A stretch of DNA of 64,000 bases from an uncultured Phocaeicola sp. (GTDB lineage: Bacteria > Bacteroidota > Bacteroidia > Bacteroidales > Bacteroidaceae): the NCBI GenBank assembly GCA_944320845.1, contig CALUJA010000002.1, positions 1-64,000 of the forward strand, read 5' to 3'. Below, piece after piece: positions 1 through 7,739 of the stretch; the first letter of the stretch is position 1; the number at the start of each line of letters is the position of its first letter. A program made the position numbers and the translations under genes. A model generated the notes under the pieces. The model did no database searches, was not told the origin of the DNA, and saw only the letters and a program-made list of their open reading frames with translations.

Positions 1-74
1 CCCATTCCGAACAGGGCAGTTAAGCTCCGCCGCGCCGATGGTACTGCGCAAGCGGGAGAGTAGGTAGCCGCCGT
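1..74 (+). rRNA. rrf: 5S ribosomal RNA, 3' part
   Basis: The first bases match the conserved central and 3' part of bacterial 5S rRNA: CCCATTCCGAACAG, then GCGCCGATGGTACTGC, then GGGAGAGTAGGT. The 5' third lies outside the window. The exact 3' end is uncertain by a few bases. A GC-rich hairpin follows immediately, so this is probably the end of an rRNA operon that enters from the left. Confidence 0.93.
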
Positions 75-85
75 CTTTCTTCGGG

Positions 86-128
86 TTCCGTCCCGCCCCC
101 GGCAGAGGGGGAGGGGACGGGACTCTTG
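86..128 (+). terminator. rRNA operon terminator
   Basis: A GC-rich inverted repeat (CCGTCCC at 88-94 against GGGACGG at 114-120, with C-run/G-run pairing inside) follows the 5S gene directly and is followed by a T-rich stretch. This is the expected Rho-independent end of the rRNA operon. Confidence 0.7.
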
Positions 129-271
129 CTTTTTTCTTTCCCCTTCCTTTCCTTCCCTTTCCTTTCTCTTTCCCCCTTTCTTTTCCCTTCCCTTTTCCTT
201 TTCTTCTTTCCTTTTTTCTGCCTTTGTCTTTCCCTTCCCTTCTTCTCCCCATTTTCCTTTTCCCTTCCTTC
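129..271. other. Near-pure pyrimidine tract
   Basis: 143 bases contain only three purines (220, 226, 251), and 129-219 is uninterrupted C/T. The C/T blocks are irregular and no fixed repeat unit is seen. ORFs reading through it give only Phe/Ser/Pro/Leu runs and are not credible genes. Such tracts can form triplex DNA or a very C/U-rich RNA 3' tail; neither can be shown from sequence alone. Confidence 0.85.
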
Positions 272-690
272 ATGCAGGGTGGCCCCGCCGTTCCCCCGGC
301 TTTCTCTCCTTATGCCGTGCCTTTCATGCTTGTCTTATCATGCGGAAATGGAACTGACATGGATAATTCAGAATATGTCATTGACCTGACGAAAAACAGT
401 CGGGATTGGAAGTAGGGAGTTATCATTTACAATAAACTTGATTTTGCAGCTGACTTGGTTTGGAGGGAATTGGTCTGAATCATCAGAATGTCTGATACTG
501 CGGCGGCTCTGTATTATTGTATGGAATACAGCGATATGTAACCAGCGGAATTGCTTATCGGGAGGGAGTGGATTGCGGCATTTACAATCTTCATTGTCGG
601 TTTGATGCCAAGATTGGCTTTATCACTCTGTTTGGATTGACAGGATGAAAGAAGCGGAGAGTGCTGAGCAAATTTGTTTTTGACGCCTGC
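272..690. other. Gene-free stretch between rRNA terminator and car terminator
   Basis: About 420 bases with no ORF that has a plausible start, ribosome binding site and composition on either strand. No tRNA, TAnnTTTG promoter with a matching upstream box, or strong inverted repeat was seen. It separates the end of an rRNA operon from the convergent car operon. Confidence 0.5.
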
Positions 691-751
691 AAAAAGAAGG
701 GAAGCCCTTAAAAACCGGTCTGCAAACAGATTGGCTTTGAGGGCTTCCCTT
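691..751 (-). terminator. Terminator of the purF-like/carA/carB operon
   Basis: A 12-bp stem (AAGGGAAGCCCT at 697-708 with the complement at 740-751) encloses a second 8-bp stem (CCGGTCTG with CAGATTGG). On the minus strand it is followed by a short T run (691-695). It lies about 30 bases past the carB stop codon. Confidence 0.85.
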
Positions 752-780
752 GTAATCTGAAGGTTCAGAAAGGAGATATG

Positions 781-3700
781 TTATTTATACTCGTCCCATC
801 CCTTGATGGCAATATCGTCTATCGTCATGGTGCAGAAGGCATTGATGAATGCGCTTGCCAGACGGGCGTTGGTAATCAAGGGGATATTCAGGTCGATTGC
901 CGCACGGCGGATTTTGTAGCCGTTGTCCAGTTCGCCTACTGAAAGGTCGCGCGGTATGTTGATTACCATGTCTATCTCTTTTTGATGGAGCATCTCCAGG
1001 GCCTGCGGGTGTCCGCTTTCGCTTGGCCAGTATACGTGCGTGTTTTCCACGCCGTTTTCTGTCAGGAATTTCGAGGTTCCTCCCGTGGCGAATATGTTGT
1101 AACCTTTGGCTTTCAGTGCTTGGGCGGCCTTCAGCATGTCTACTTTCTGTTTGGGAGCGCCGGTTGACATCAGGATGTTCTTTTCCGGAATGCGGTATCC
1201 CACAGAGAGCATGGCTTTCAGCACGGCGCATGAGGTGTCTTCGCCGATGCATCCCACTTCTCCCGTAGAAGCCATATCGACGCCCAATACCGGGTCGGCT
1301 TTCTGCAGACGGTTGAAAGAGAACTGGCTGGCCTTGATTCCTACGTAGTCCAACTCGAACAAATTCTTGTTCGGCTTTTCCACCGGCAGACCCAGCATGA
1401 CTTTAGTTGCCAGTTCGATAAAGTTAATTTTCAGTACCTTGCTGACGAACGGGAACGAACGGCTGGCACGCAGGTTGCATTCGATTACCTTGATATCGTT
1501 TTCGCGTGCGAGGAACTGGATGTTGAACGGGCCTGAAATGTTCAGTTCCTTAGCAATCTGTCGGGATATGCGCTTGATGCGGCGCACGGTTTCCACATAC
1601 AGTTTTTGCGGCGGGAACTGGATAGTCGCGTCGCCGGAGTGTACGCCGGCAAATTCGATATGTTCAGAGATGGCGTATGCCACAATCTCGCCGTTTTGTG
1701 CCACGGCATCCATCTCCACTTCCTTGGCATGCTCGATGAACTGACTGACCACAACCGGGTGTTTCTTGGATACATTGGCCGCCAGTTGCAGGAACCGCTC
1801 CAGTTCTTCCTGATTGGAGCATACGTTCATGGCCGCTCCCGAAAGCACATACGACGGGCGGACCAGTACGGGGAAGCCTACTTTTGCGATGAAGGCATTG
1901 ATGTCTTCCATCGAGGTCAGTGCACTCCATTCCGGCTGGTCTACTCCGATGCGGTCGAGCATGGCAGAAAACTTGTCGCGGTCTTCGGCATTGTCGATGC
2001 TTTGTGCGGATGTACCGAGGATATTCACCTTTTGTGCGTCGAGACGGAGGGCCAGATTGTTTGGTATCTGCCCGCCTGTCGATACGATGACGCCGTGCGG
2101 ATTTTCCAGGTCAAGTATATCCATTACACGCTCAAAGGTCAGCTCGTCGAAATAAAGGCGGTCGCACATGTCATAGTCGGTCGATACGGTTTCCGGGTTA
2201 TAGTTTATCATGACCGAGCGGTATCCTTCCTTGCGGATGGTGTTGAGGGCCTGAACGCCGCACCAGTCAAACTCTACCGACGAACCGATGCGGTAAGCTC
2301 CCGAACCGAGCACGACGATGCTCTTGTGGTCGCCCAGATAGTGTACATCATTGGCCACTCCGCTGTAAGTAAGATACAGATAGTTGGTTTGTGCCGGATA
2401 TTCGGCGGCCAGCGTATCAATCTGCTTCACTACCGGCACGATGCCGATGCTCTTGCGGTAGTTACGCACCTCGAGGATACCGTCTTCCATTTCTCCTTGA
2501 TAGCCGATGGCGCGCGCTATCTGGAAGTCGGAGAATCCTTGGCGCTTGGCTTTGTAAAGCATCTCCTCAGGCAACTGCGATATGAGCTTGTGATTGTTTC
2601 CCCATTCGTGCAGCTCCTTTGAAGTCTGCATGATGTTTTCCAGCTTGTAAAGGAACCATTTGTCGATTTTTGTCAGAGCATGAATCTGGTCGACGGTATA
2701 TCCCGCGCGCATTGCCTTCGAGATGACGAAGATTCGCTTGTCGGTCGGCTCGCGCAAGGCCTTGTCTATGTCTGAGATGACCAGTTCTTTGTTCTCTACA
2801 AATCCGTGCATTCCCTGCCCTATCATGCGCAGACCTTTCTGGATGGCTTCTTCAAACGTGCGTCCGATGGCCATGACTTCGCCGACTGACTTCATGCTGG
2901 AACCCAGTTCACGGTCTACACCGTGGAATTTCCCCAAGTCCCAGCGTGGAATCTTGCACACTACGTAGTCGAGTGCCGGCTCAAAGAAGGCGGATGTCGT
3001 TTTGGTCACAGAGTTTTTCAGGTCAAACAGTCCGTATCCCAGTCCCAGTTTGGCCGCAACGAAAGCCAAAGGATAGCCTGTGGCCTTTGAAGCCAGAGCG
3101 GAAGAGCGGCTCAGACGGGCGTTGACCTCGATGACACGGTAGTCTTCCGACTCCGGGTCGAAAGCATACTGCACATTACATTCGCCCACGATGCCGATGT
3201 GGCGGATAATCCGTATGGCCAGCTCGCGCAGCTTGTGGTATTCGCTGTTCGTCAGAGTCTGGCTTGGAGCGATAACGATAGATTCACCCGTATGAATGCC
3301 CAACGGGTCGAAGTTTTCCATGTTGCAGACAGTGATACAGTTGTCGAAACGGTCGCGCACCACCTCATATTCCACTTCTTTCCATCCTTTCAGACTCTTT
3401 TCCACCAATACCTGCGGAGAGAAGGAAAAGGCTTTTTCGGCCAGGGCATTCAGCTCTTCCTCATTGTCGCAGAATCCCGAGCCCAGTCCGCCCAGGGCGT
3501 ATGCAGCGCGGATGATGACAGGGTATCCCAAATCCTGAGCCGCGCGGCGTGCTTGCTCAATGTTTTCACAGGCTTCGCTCTTGATGGTCTTTACGTTGAT
3601 TTCATCCAGCTTTTTTACGAACAGCTCGCGGTCTTCCGTATCCATGATGGCCTGCACGGGAGTTCCCAGTACTTGGACATTATATTTCTCGAAAACGCCC

Positions 3701-4011
3701 GACTGGTAAAGGGCAACCCCGCAGTTCAGCGCCGTCTGTCCGCCGAATGACAGCAGCACACCGTCCGGACGCTCTTTCTCGATGACCTTTTCCACGAAGT
3801 AAGGTGTGACGGGAAGGAAGTAAATGCGGTCGGCCACTCCTTCGGAAGTCTGTACGGTAGCGATATTCGGATTGATGAGCACCGTGTGGATGCCTTCTTC
3901 CTTCAAGGCTTTCAGCGCTTGTGAGCCTGAATAGTCGAATTCTCCGGCTTCACCGATTTTCAATGCACCTGAGCCTAACAATAATACTTTCTTTATATCT
4001 TTTTCTTTCAT
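781..4011 (-). CDS. carB: Carbamoyl-phosphate synthase, large subunit
   Basis: CarB makes carbamoyl phosphate from bicarbonate, ammonia delivered by CarA, and two ATP, feeding pyrimidine and arginine synthesis. The 1076-residue protein has the family's full length and its two homologous ATP-grasp halves. Each half starts with a nucleotide-binding segment (LLLGSGALKIGEAGEFDYSG near residue 10; VVLGSGAYRIGSSVEFDW near 560). The last ~150 residues match the MGS-like allosteric domain (MSTGAPKQKVDMLKAAQALK onward). The GSGALKIGEAGEFDYSG version recalls eukaryotic CAD/CPS1 more than E. coli CarB; that comparison is from memory. It is the last gene of a minus-strand operon, 50 bases after carA, and is followed by a strong terminator. 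Confidence 0.98.
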   Translation of the reverse strand: MKEKDIKKVLLLGSGALKIGEAGEFDYSGSQALKALKEEGIHTVLINPNIATVQTSEGVADRIYFLPVTPYFVEKVIEKERPDGVLLSFGGQTALNCGVALYQSGVFEKYNVQVLGTPVQAIMDTEDRELFVKKLDEINVKTIKSEACENIEQARRAAQDLGYPVIIRAAYALGGLGSGFCDNEEELNALAEKAFSFSPQVLVEKSLKGWKEVEYEVVRDRFDNCITVCNMENFDPLGIHTGESIVIAPSQTLTNSEYHKLRELAIRIIRHIGIVGECNVQYAFDPESEDYRVIEVNARLSRSSALASKATGYPLAFVAAKLGLGYGLFDLKNSVTKTTSAFFEPALDYVVCKIPRWDLGKFHGVDRELGSSMKSVGEVMAIGRTFEEAIQKGLRMIGQGMHGFVENKELVISDIDKALREPTDKRIFVISKAMRAGYTVDQIHALTKIDKWFLYKLENIMQTSKELHEWGNNHKLISQLPEEMLYKAKRQGFSDFQIARAIGYQGEMEDGILEVRNYRKSIGIVPVVKQIDTLAAEYPAQTNYLYLTYSGVANDVHYLGDHKSIVVLGSGAYRIGSSVEFDWCGVQALNTIRKEGYRSVMINYNPETVSTDYDMCDRLYFDELTFERVMDILDLENPHGVIVSTGGQIPNNLALRLDAQKVNILGTSAQSIDNAEDRDKFSAMLDRIGVDQPEWSALTSMEDINAFIAKVGFPVLVRPSYVLSGAAMNVCSNQEELERFLQLAANVSKKHPVVVSQFIEHAKEVEMDAVAQNGEIVAYAISEHIEFAGVHSGDATIQFPPQKLYVETVRRIKRISRQIAKELNISGPFNIQFLARENDIKVIECNLRASRSFPFVSKVLKINFIELATKVMLGLPVEKPNKNLFELDYVGIKASQFSFNRLQKADPVLGVDMASTGEVGCIGEDTSCAVLKAMLSVGYRIPEKNILMSTGAPKQKVDMLKAAQALKAKGYNIFATGGTSKFLTENGVENTHVYWPSESGHPQALEMLHQKEIDMVINIPRDLSVGELDNGYKIRRAAIDLNIPLITNARLASAFINAFCTMTIDDIAIKGWDEYK

Positions 4012-4061
4012 ACGTTTCTTTTGCTGGTTTGATGGTATGTTATCGGTTTTTTAAAAGAGCA

Positions 4062-5135
4062 TTAGAGCAGTTTCACGAATTCATCGAAGAGGAACTCTGT
4101 GTCGGTCGGTCCGCTGGCTGCTTCCGGATGGAACTGTGCCGAGAACCACGGGCTTTTCCGGTGGCGGATTCCTTCGTTCGAGCCATCGTTCATGTTGATG
4201 AAGAGCGGTTCCCAGTCTGTTCCCAGCGTGTTGTTGTCTACAGCGTAACCGTGATTCTGGCTGGTTATGAAGCACCGGTCAGTCCCCATCATGCGTACGG
4301 GCTGGTTATGGCTGCGGTGTCCGTATTTCAGCTTGTATATTTTGGCTCCTCCGGCCTTGGACAATAGCTGGTTTCCCATGCAGATTCCGAATATCGGAAG
4401 CTTCTCGTCGGCCATTGCCTTGCGGATATTCTGCACGGCTGCATCGCAAGTGTCGGGGTCGCCCGGACCGTTTGAGATGAACAGACCGTCGAACTGTAAT
4501 GAGTTGAAGTCATAATCCCAGGGAACGCGGATGATTTCCACGTTGCGCTTCAGCAGACAGCGGATGATGTTGGACTTTACGCCGCAGTCGACAAGCACAA
4601 CTTTCTTTTCCCCGCCTTCATTATACCGGATGATTTCCTTGCAAGAAACTTTGTCCACGTAGTTGACTCCGGCGTATGTGGCTTCGGGAATGTTTTCGGG
4701 CTCGTCGTCAAATACGATTTTTCCCATCATGACGCCATGTTCACGCAGCACTTTGGTCAGTTCGCGCGTGTCGATTCCTGTAATGCCCGGAATCTTTTCG
4801 CGTTTCAGCCAGTCGGCAAGGCTTTCTACAGCATTCCAGTGACTGTATTTCTCACTGTAGTCGCTTACAATAATCGCTTCGGCATGAATTTTTTCGCTTT
4901 CCATGAAAGAAGGAAGTCCGTTTGCCCCAAAGGTAAACGGGGGTACTCCGTAGTTTCCCACTAATGGATAAGTCAGCGTCATCAGCTGCCCCGCATACGA
5001 TGGGTCAGTCAAACTTTCGGGGTATCCGGTCATCGCTGTATTGAATACAACTTCACCGGCTACCGGCTTCTCATAACCGAACGACTTGCCATGAAAGTGG
5101 CTCCCGTCGTCGAGGATTAATGTCACATTTCTCAT
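4062..5135 (-). CDS. carA: Carbamoyl-phosphate synthase, small (glutaminase) subunit
   Basis: CarA hydrolyses glutamine and channels ammonia to CarB. The 357-residue protein has the N-terminal CPSase small-chain domain and a C-terminal class I glutamine amidotransferase domain. The catalytic triad is visible: Cys252 in FGICMGNQ and His336/Glu338 in QFHPEA. The length matches the family (about 360-380). It starts 21 bases after the PurF-like gene ends and stops 50 bases before carB, so the three genes are very probably one transcript. Confidence 0.97.
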   Translation of the reverse strand: MRNVTLILDDGSHFHGKSFGYEKPVAGEVVFNTAMTGYPESLTDPSYAGQLMTLTYPLVGNYGVPPFTFGANGLPSFMESEKIHAEAIIVSDYSEKYSHWNAVESLADWLKREKIPGITGIDTRELTKVLREHGVMMGKIVFDDEPENIPEATYAGVNYVDKVSCKEIIRYNEGGEKKVVLVDCGVKSNIIRCLLKRNVEIIRVPWDYDFNSLQFDGLFISNGPGDPDTCDAAVQNIRKAMADEKLPIFGICMGNQLLSKAGGAKIYKLKYGHRSHNQPVRMMGTDRCFITSQNHGYAVDNNTLGTDWEPLFINMNDGSNEGIRHRKSPWFSAQFHPEAASGPTDTEFLFDEFVKLL

Positions 5136-5156
5136 TACCTTATATTATGTCGTTTC

Positions 5157-7040
5157 TTAGAATTGATAAATTTGCTCTATATAATCGATGAATGCCTGGT
5201 TTACCAGCTTCACTCCGCCCGGGGTGGGATAATCGCCGCTAAAGTACCAGTCGCCTTTATGGTTCGGGCAGGCTTCGTGCAGTCCGTCAAGCGTCTGGTA
5301 TACAATCTTTACTTGTGCCTGTGTGCCTGCGGGCGTAAGCAGTTCTACCATTTTGGCGGATATTTCTTCATCGGTAAACGGCTTGTATATTTCCTTTACG
5401 TAATTTTTCATTTGTTCTTTGGGCAGGTTTGCCTGCTCTTTTGATTTGCGGTAGACATCTTCAATCACCTGCTGCATGTCCCGTTCTTTCAGCAGTGCGA
5501 TGGCGGCTCTGAAAGCGATGAACTGCTCCATGCTTGCCATATCAATGCCGTAATAGTCCGGATAGCGTACTTGAGGCGATGACGAGACGATGACAATCTT
5601 TTTCGGATGCAGGCGGTCGAGGATGCTGATGATGCTTTGCTTCAGGGTCGTGCCGCGGACAATGCTGTCGTCGATAATCACCAGATTGTCTTCGTAAGGC
5701 GTCAGACTGCCGTATGTGATGTCGTAAACATGGGCGGCCAAGTCATTGCGTGTGTTTCCTTCGGCAATGAAAGTGCGTAGCTTGATGTCTTTGATGGCTA
5801 CCTTCTCGCTGCGAATCCGTTGTGAAAGTATCTGTTCCAGTTCGCTATGGCTTGGCTTGTGTCCCAAAGCCTCGATGCGCTGCACTTTCAGTTGGTTCAG
5901 ATAATTGTCGAACCCTTCAAGCATGCCGTAGAATGCGACTTCCGCCGTGTTTGGTATAAAGGAAAAAACGGTATGGACTACATCAAAATCGATTGCCTTC
6001 AGTATGGGATTGACCAGTTTGTTGCCCAAAAGCTTGCGTTCACGGTAGATGTCCATGTCGCTTCCCCGGCTGAAGTAGATTCTTTCAAATGAGCAGGCCT
6101 TTTTCTCCTTGGGCTCGTTGATGCTTGCCAGGCGCATTTCTCCTTTCTTGTTGACCAGAATCGCCTGTCCCGGTTCCAGTTCATGGATACTGTCGGCCGG
6201 AACATTCAGTGCGGTCTGGATGACCGGGCGTTCAGACGCGAGAACCATGATTTCCTCGTCCATATACCAGAAGCCGGGACGGATGCCCCACGGGTCGCGT
6301 ATGGCGAAAGTCTCTCCGCTTCCTGTCAGTCCGCAGATGACATACCCTCCGTCCCATTTCGGGCTCGATGTCTTCAGCACGTTTGTCAGGTCGATGCGGT
6401 CTTCGATGGCATGCGTTATGTCCATTCCCTCCAGTCCTTCCGCCTTGCATTCATTGTATAACCGTTCCACTTCACGGTCCAGCCGGTGGCCTACTTGCTC
6501 CAGCATTATGTATGTGTCGGCATATTTTCGCGGATGTTGGCCGAAAGCCGTTATGTCGGCAAATATCTCGTCGACGTTTGTCAGGTTGAAATTTCCGCAC
6601 AGTGCAAGGTTTTTGGCCCGCCAGTTATTGCGACGCAAAAAGGGATGCACGTAGGAAATTCCGCTTTTACCTGTTGTGGAGTAGCGCAGATGCCCCATAT
6701 AGAGTTCTCCGGCAAAGGGAAGAACCTTTTTTGCATATTCGGCGTCGCTGAGTTGCTCCGGCGTTAAATCTCTGAAGTGCTCATGCACCGTGCCGAATAT
6801 CTCGGTGATGGCTCCCGCTCCCAAGGCGCGCTCGCGAAACATATATTCCTCACCGGGATTTGCCTGAAGCTTTACGCAGGCCAGTCCGGCGGCTTCTTGT
6901 CCTCGGTTGTGCTGTTTTTCCATCATTAGATAGAGCTTGTTCAGTCCGTACATCCATGTGCCGTATTTTTTCTGATAATACTCCAAGGGTTTCAGCAGGC
7001 GTATAAGCACTACCCCGCATTCGTGTTTCAGTGGTTCCAT
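5157..7040 (-). CDS. Amidophosphoribosyltransferase-like (PurF family) protein, long form
   Basis: PurF-type enzymes transfer the amide nitrogen of glutamine to PRPP as the first step of purine synthesis. The protein has an N-terminal Ntn glutaminase domain with Cys8 (HECGVV), which would become N-terminal after trimming of a 7-residue propeptide. A phosphoribosyltransferase PRPP loop lies at about 454-465 (VIIDDSIVRGTT). At 627 residues it is clearly longer than a canonical PurF (about 470-510), with extra sequence between the motifs and at the C-terminus. It is the first gene of an operon with carA and carB, so it may be a paralogue with a nitrogen-channelling role rather than the main PurF. 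A roughly 250-base leader with two terminator-like hairpins precedes it. Confidence 0.85.
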   Translation of the reverse strand: MEPLKHECGVVLIRLLKPLEYYQKKYGTWMYGLNKLYLMMEKQHNRGQEAAGLACVKLQANPGEEYMFRERALGAGAITEIFGTVHEHFRDLTPEQLSDAEYAKKVLPFAGELYMGHLRYSTTGKSGISYVHPFLRRNNWRAKNLALCGNFNLTNVDEIFADITAFGQHPRKYADTYIMLEQVGHRLDREVERLYNECKAEGLEGMDITHAIEDRIDLTNVLKTSSPKWDGGYVICGLTGSGETFAIRDPWGIRPGFWYMDEEIMVLASERPVIQTALNVPADSIHELEPGQAILVNKKGEMRLASINEPKEKKACSFERIYFSRGSDMDIYRERKLLGNKLVNPILKAIDFDVVHTVFSFIPNTAEVAFYGMLEGFDNYLNQLKVQRIEALGHKPSHSELEQILSQRIRSEKVAIKDIKLRTFIAEGNTRNDLAAHVYDITYGSLTPYEDNLVIIDDSIVRGTTLKQSIISILDRLHPKKIVIVSSSPQVRYPDYYGIDMASMEQFIAFRAAIALLKERDMQQVIEDVYRKSKEQANLPKEQMKNYVKEIYKPFTDEEISAKMVELLTPAGTQAQVKIVYQTLDGLHEACPNHKGDWYFSGDYPTPGGVKLVNQAFIDYIEQIYQF

Positions 7041-7060
7041 CCTATTTTATGACATTAAAA

Positions 7061-7096
7061 AACGCCCGGATATGCCCATGGGCATTTCCGGGTGTT
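7061..7096 (-). promoter_or_regulatory. Terminator-like hairpin just before the PurF-like start codon
   Basis: On the minus strand AACACCCGGA pairs with TCCGGGCGTT (one mismatch), and inside it ATGCCC pairs with GGGCAT. A run of six T follows at once, and the start codon (7040) comes about 16 bases later. A strong intrinsic-terminator shape inside a 5' leader suggests transcription attenuation. Confidence 0.65.
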
Positions 7097-7198
7097 GGTT
7101 ATCTGATTGAAAATAAAAATCAGCAGGCAATAAAAATGGAAAAAGAAGAATCTGGAAGGAAACAGTTGCAGGCTTGTCCGCTTACTTCTGCTTACCTT

Positions 7199-7223
7199 AA
7201 AAAAAGCCTTCAAAGGCAGGCTT
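7199..7223 (-). promoter_or_regulatory. Second terminator-like hairpin in the PurF-like leader
   Basis: On the minus strand AAGCCT (7223-7218) pairs with AGGCTT (7209-7204) and seven T follow. An alternative inner pairing (GCCTT/AAGGC) exists. It lies about 65 bases downstream of the putative transcription start. TTGCAG near 7255 could pair with CTGCAA near 7166 to enclose this region. Confidence 0.45.
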
Positions 7224-7395
7224 CCCGAATTCCCTTTATATCTTTCCTTCTGCAAGTAATCCATGCCGACTCACTAAGTCTTTGATTCGGGTTGCAAATA
7301 TAGTAATTTTCGGGCAAAATCCAGATGTAGGAAAGAAAGTTTCGTAAAAAACGAAGGAATGTTCCTTGTTTTTTGCAAAAAAAGCCTGCAATCGT

Positions 7396-7425
7396 TTTGT
7401 ATATCCAAATAAAGCTGTAAATTTG
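7396..7425 (+). promoter_or_regulatory. Promoter of tRNA-Thr
   Basis: TTTG at 7396-7399 and TAAATTTG at 7418-7425 are separated by 18 bases, close to the Bacteroidales sigma-A spacing of 19-21. The tRNA gene starts 25 bases downstream. Confidence 0.65.
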
Positions 7426-7450
7426 CATCGCTTTTCCGGAAGGAGAGTTT

Positions 7451-7523
7451 GCCGAAATAACTCAGTTGGTAGAGTAACTCATTCGTAATGAGTAAGTCGC
7501 GGGTTCGAGTCCCGCTTTCGGCT
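7451..7523 (+). tRNA. tRNA-Thr (anticodon CGU)
   Basis: A complete 73-base cloverleaf can be drawn. The acceptor GCCGAAA pairs with TTTCGGC, the anticodon stem ACTCA/TGAGT holds the loop TTCGTAA with anticodon CGT (reads ACG, threonine), and the T arm is GCGGG-TTCGAGT-CCCGC. CCA is not encoded. Confidence 0.97.
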
Positions 7524-7657
7524 CGAAGGCGCGGTTCGCGTCTTTTTTGTTTTTATAAGGTTCTGTTTGCGGAAGGTCTTTGCAGAATTTCTTTGGGCTT
7601 GGACGAAAAATGTTTCCGCTCTTGTGCTGAATTTTTTTTGTTGCTTGAAAAAAATAG

Positions 7658-7696
7658 GCCGGCGGGGCTTCTCTCCGGTTGAGAAGCCTCGCCGGC
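7658..7696 (-). terminator. Terminator of the mutase operon
   Basis: A 16-bp stem (7658-7673 with 7681-7696, one G-T pair) with a 7-base loop. On the minus strand it is followed by TATTTTTTTC. It lies about 45 bases past the mutB stop codon. Confidence 0.85.
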
Positions 7697-7703
7697 ATTA
7701 TAC

Positions 7704-7727
7704 TGTTCCGGCCCATCGGCCGGAACA
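7704..7727 (-). repeat. Second hairpin after mutB
   Basis: A perfect 10-bp inverted repeat, TGTTCCGGCC/GGCCGGAACA, with a 4-base loop lies between the mutB stop and the main terminator. It has no T run of its own and may act as an accessory terminator stem or a 3'-end protector. Confidence 0.6.
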
Positions 7728-7739
7728 GGCTTGAAGCGT

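Larger units (their letters stand above)
7041..7303 (-). promoter_or_regulatory. Promoter and long 5' leader of the purF-like/car operon
   Basis: The minus strand carries TATATTTG at 7302-7295, matching the Bacteroidales -7 element, about 255 bases before the PurF-like start. No TTTG box is found at the usual spacing. The leader holds two terminator-like hairpins plus a CTGATT/AATCAG stem (7102-7123). A 69-residue ORF on the minus strand (7264-7055) spans it, but its Phe-rich composition follows from T runs, and I do not call it a gene. No known riboswitch could be assigned. Confidence 0.5.

Noticed and set aside
126-415. ORFs through the pyrimidine tract
   Set aside because: Low-complexity Phe/Ser/Pro/Leu translation caused by C/T runs; no start context.
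1606-2622. 338-residue plus-strand ORF inside carB
   Set aside because: It is antisense to a certain carB reading frame, has no ribosome binding site or recognisable motif, and long antisense ORFs are expected from the codon bias of this genome.
7170-7184. 15-base sequence AGGCTTGTCCGCTTA shared with 20148-20162
   Set aside because: A few exact 15-mers are expected by chance in 64 kb, and the two copies have different orientation relative to the genes.
7130-7290. Cobalamin riboswitch in the PurF-like leader
   Set aside because: GGGAATTCGG and GCAACTGT fragments on the minus strand recall parts of the cobalamin riboswitch, but there is no B12 box and the downstream genes do not fit.
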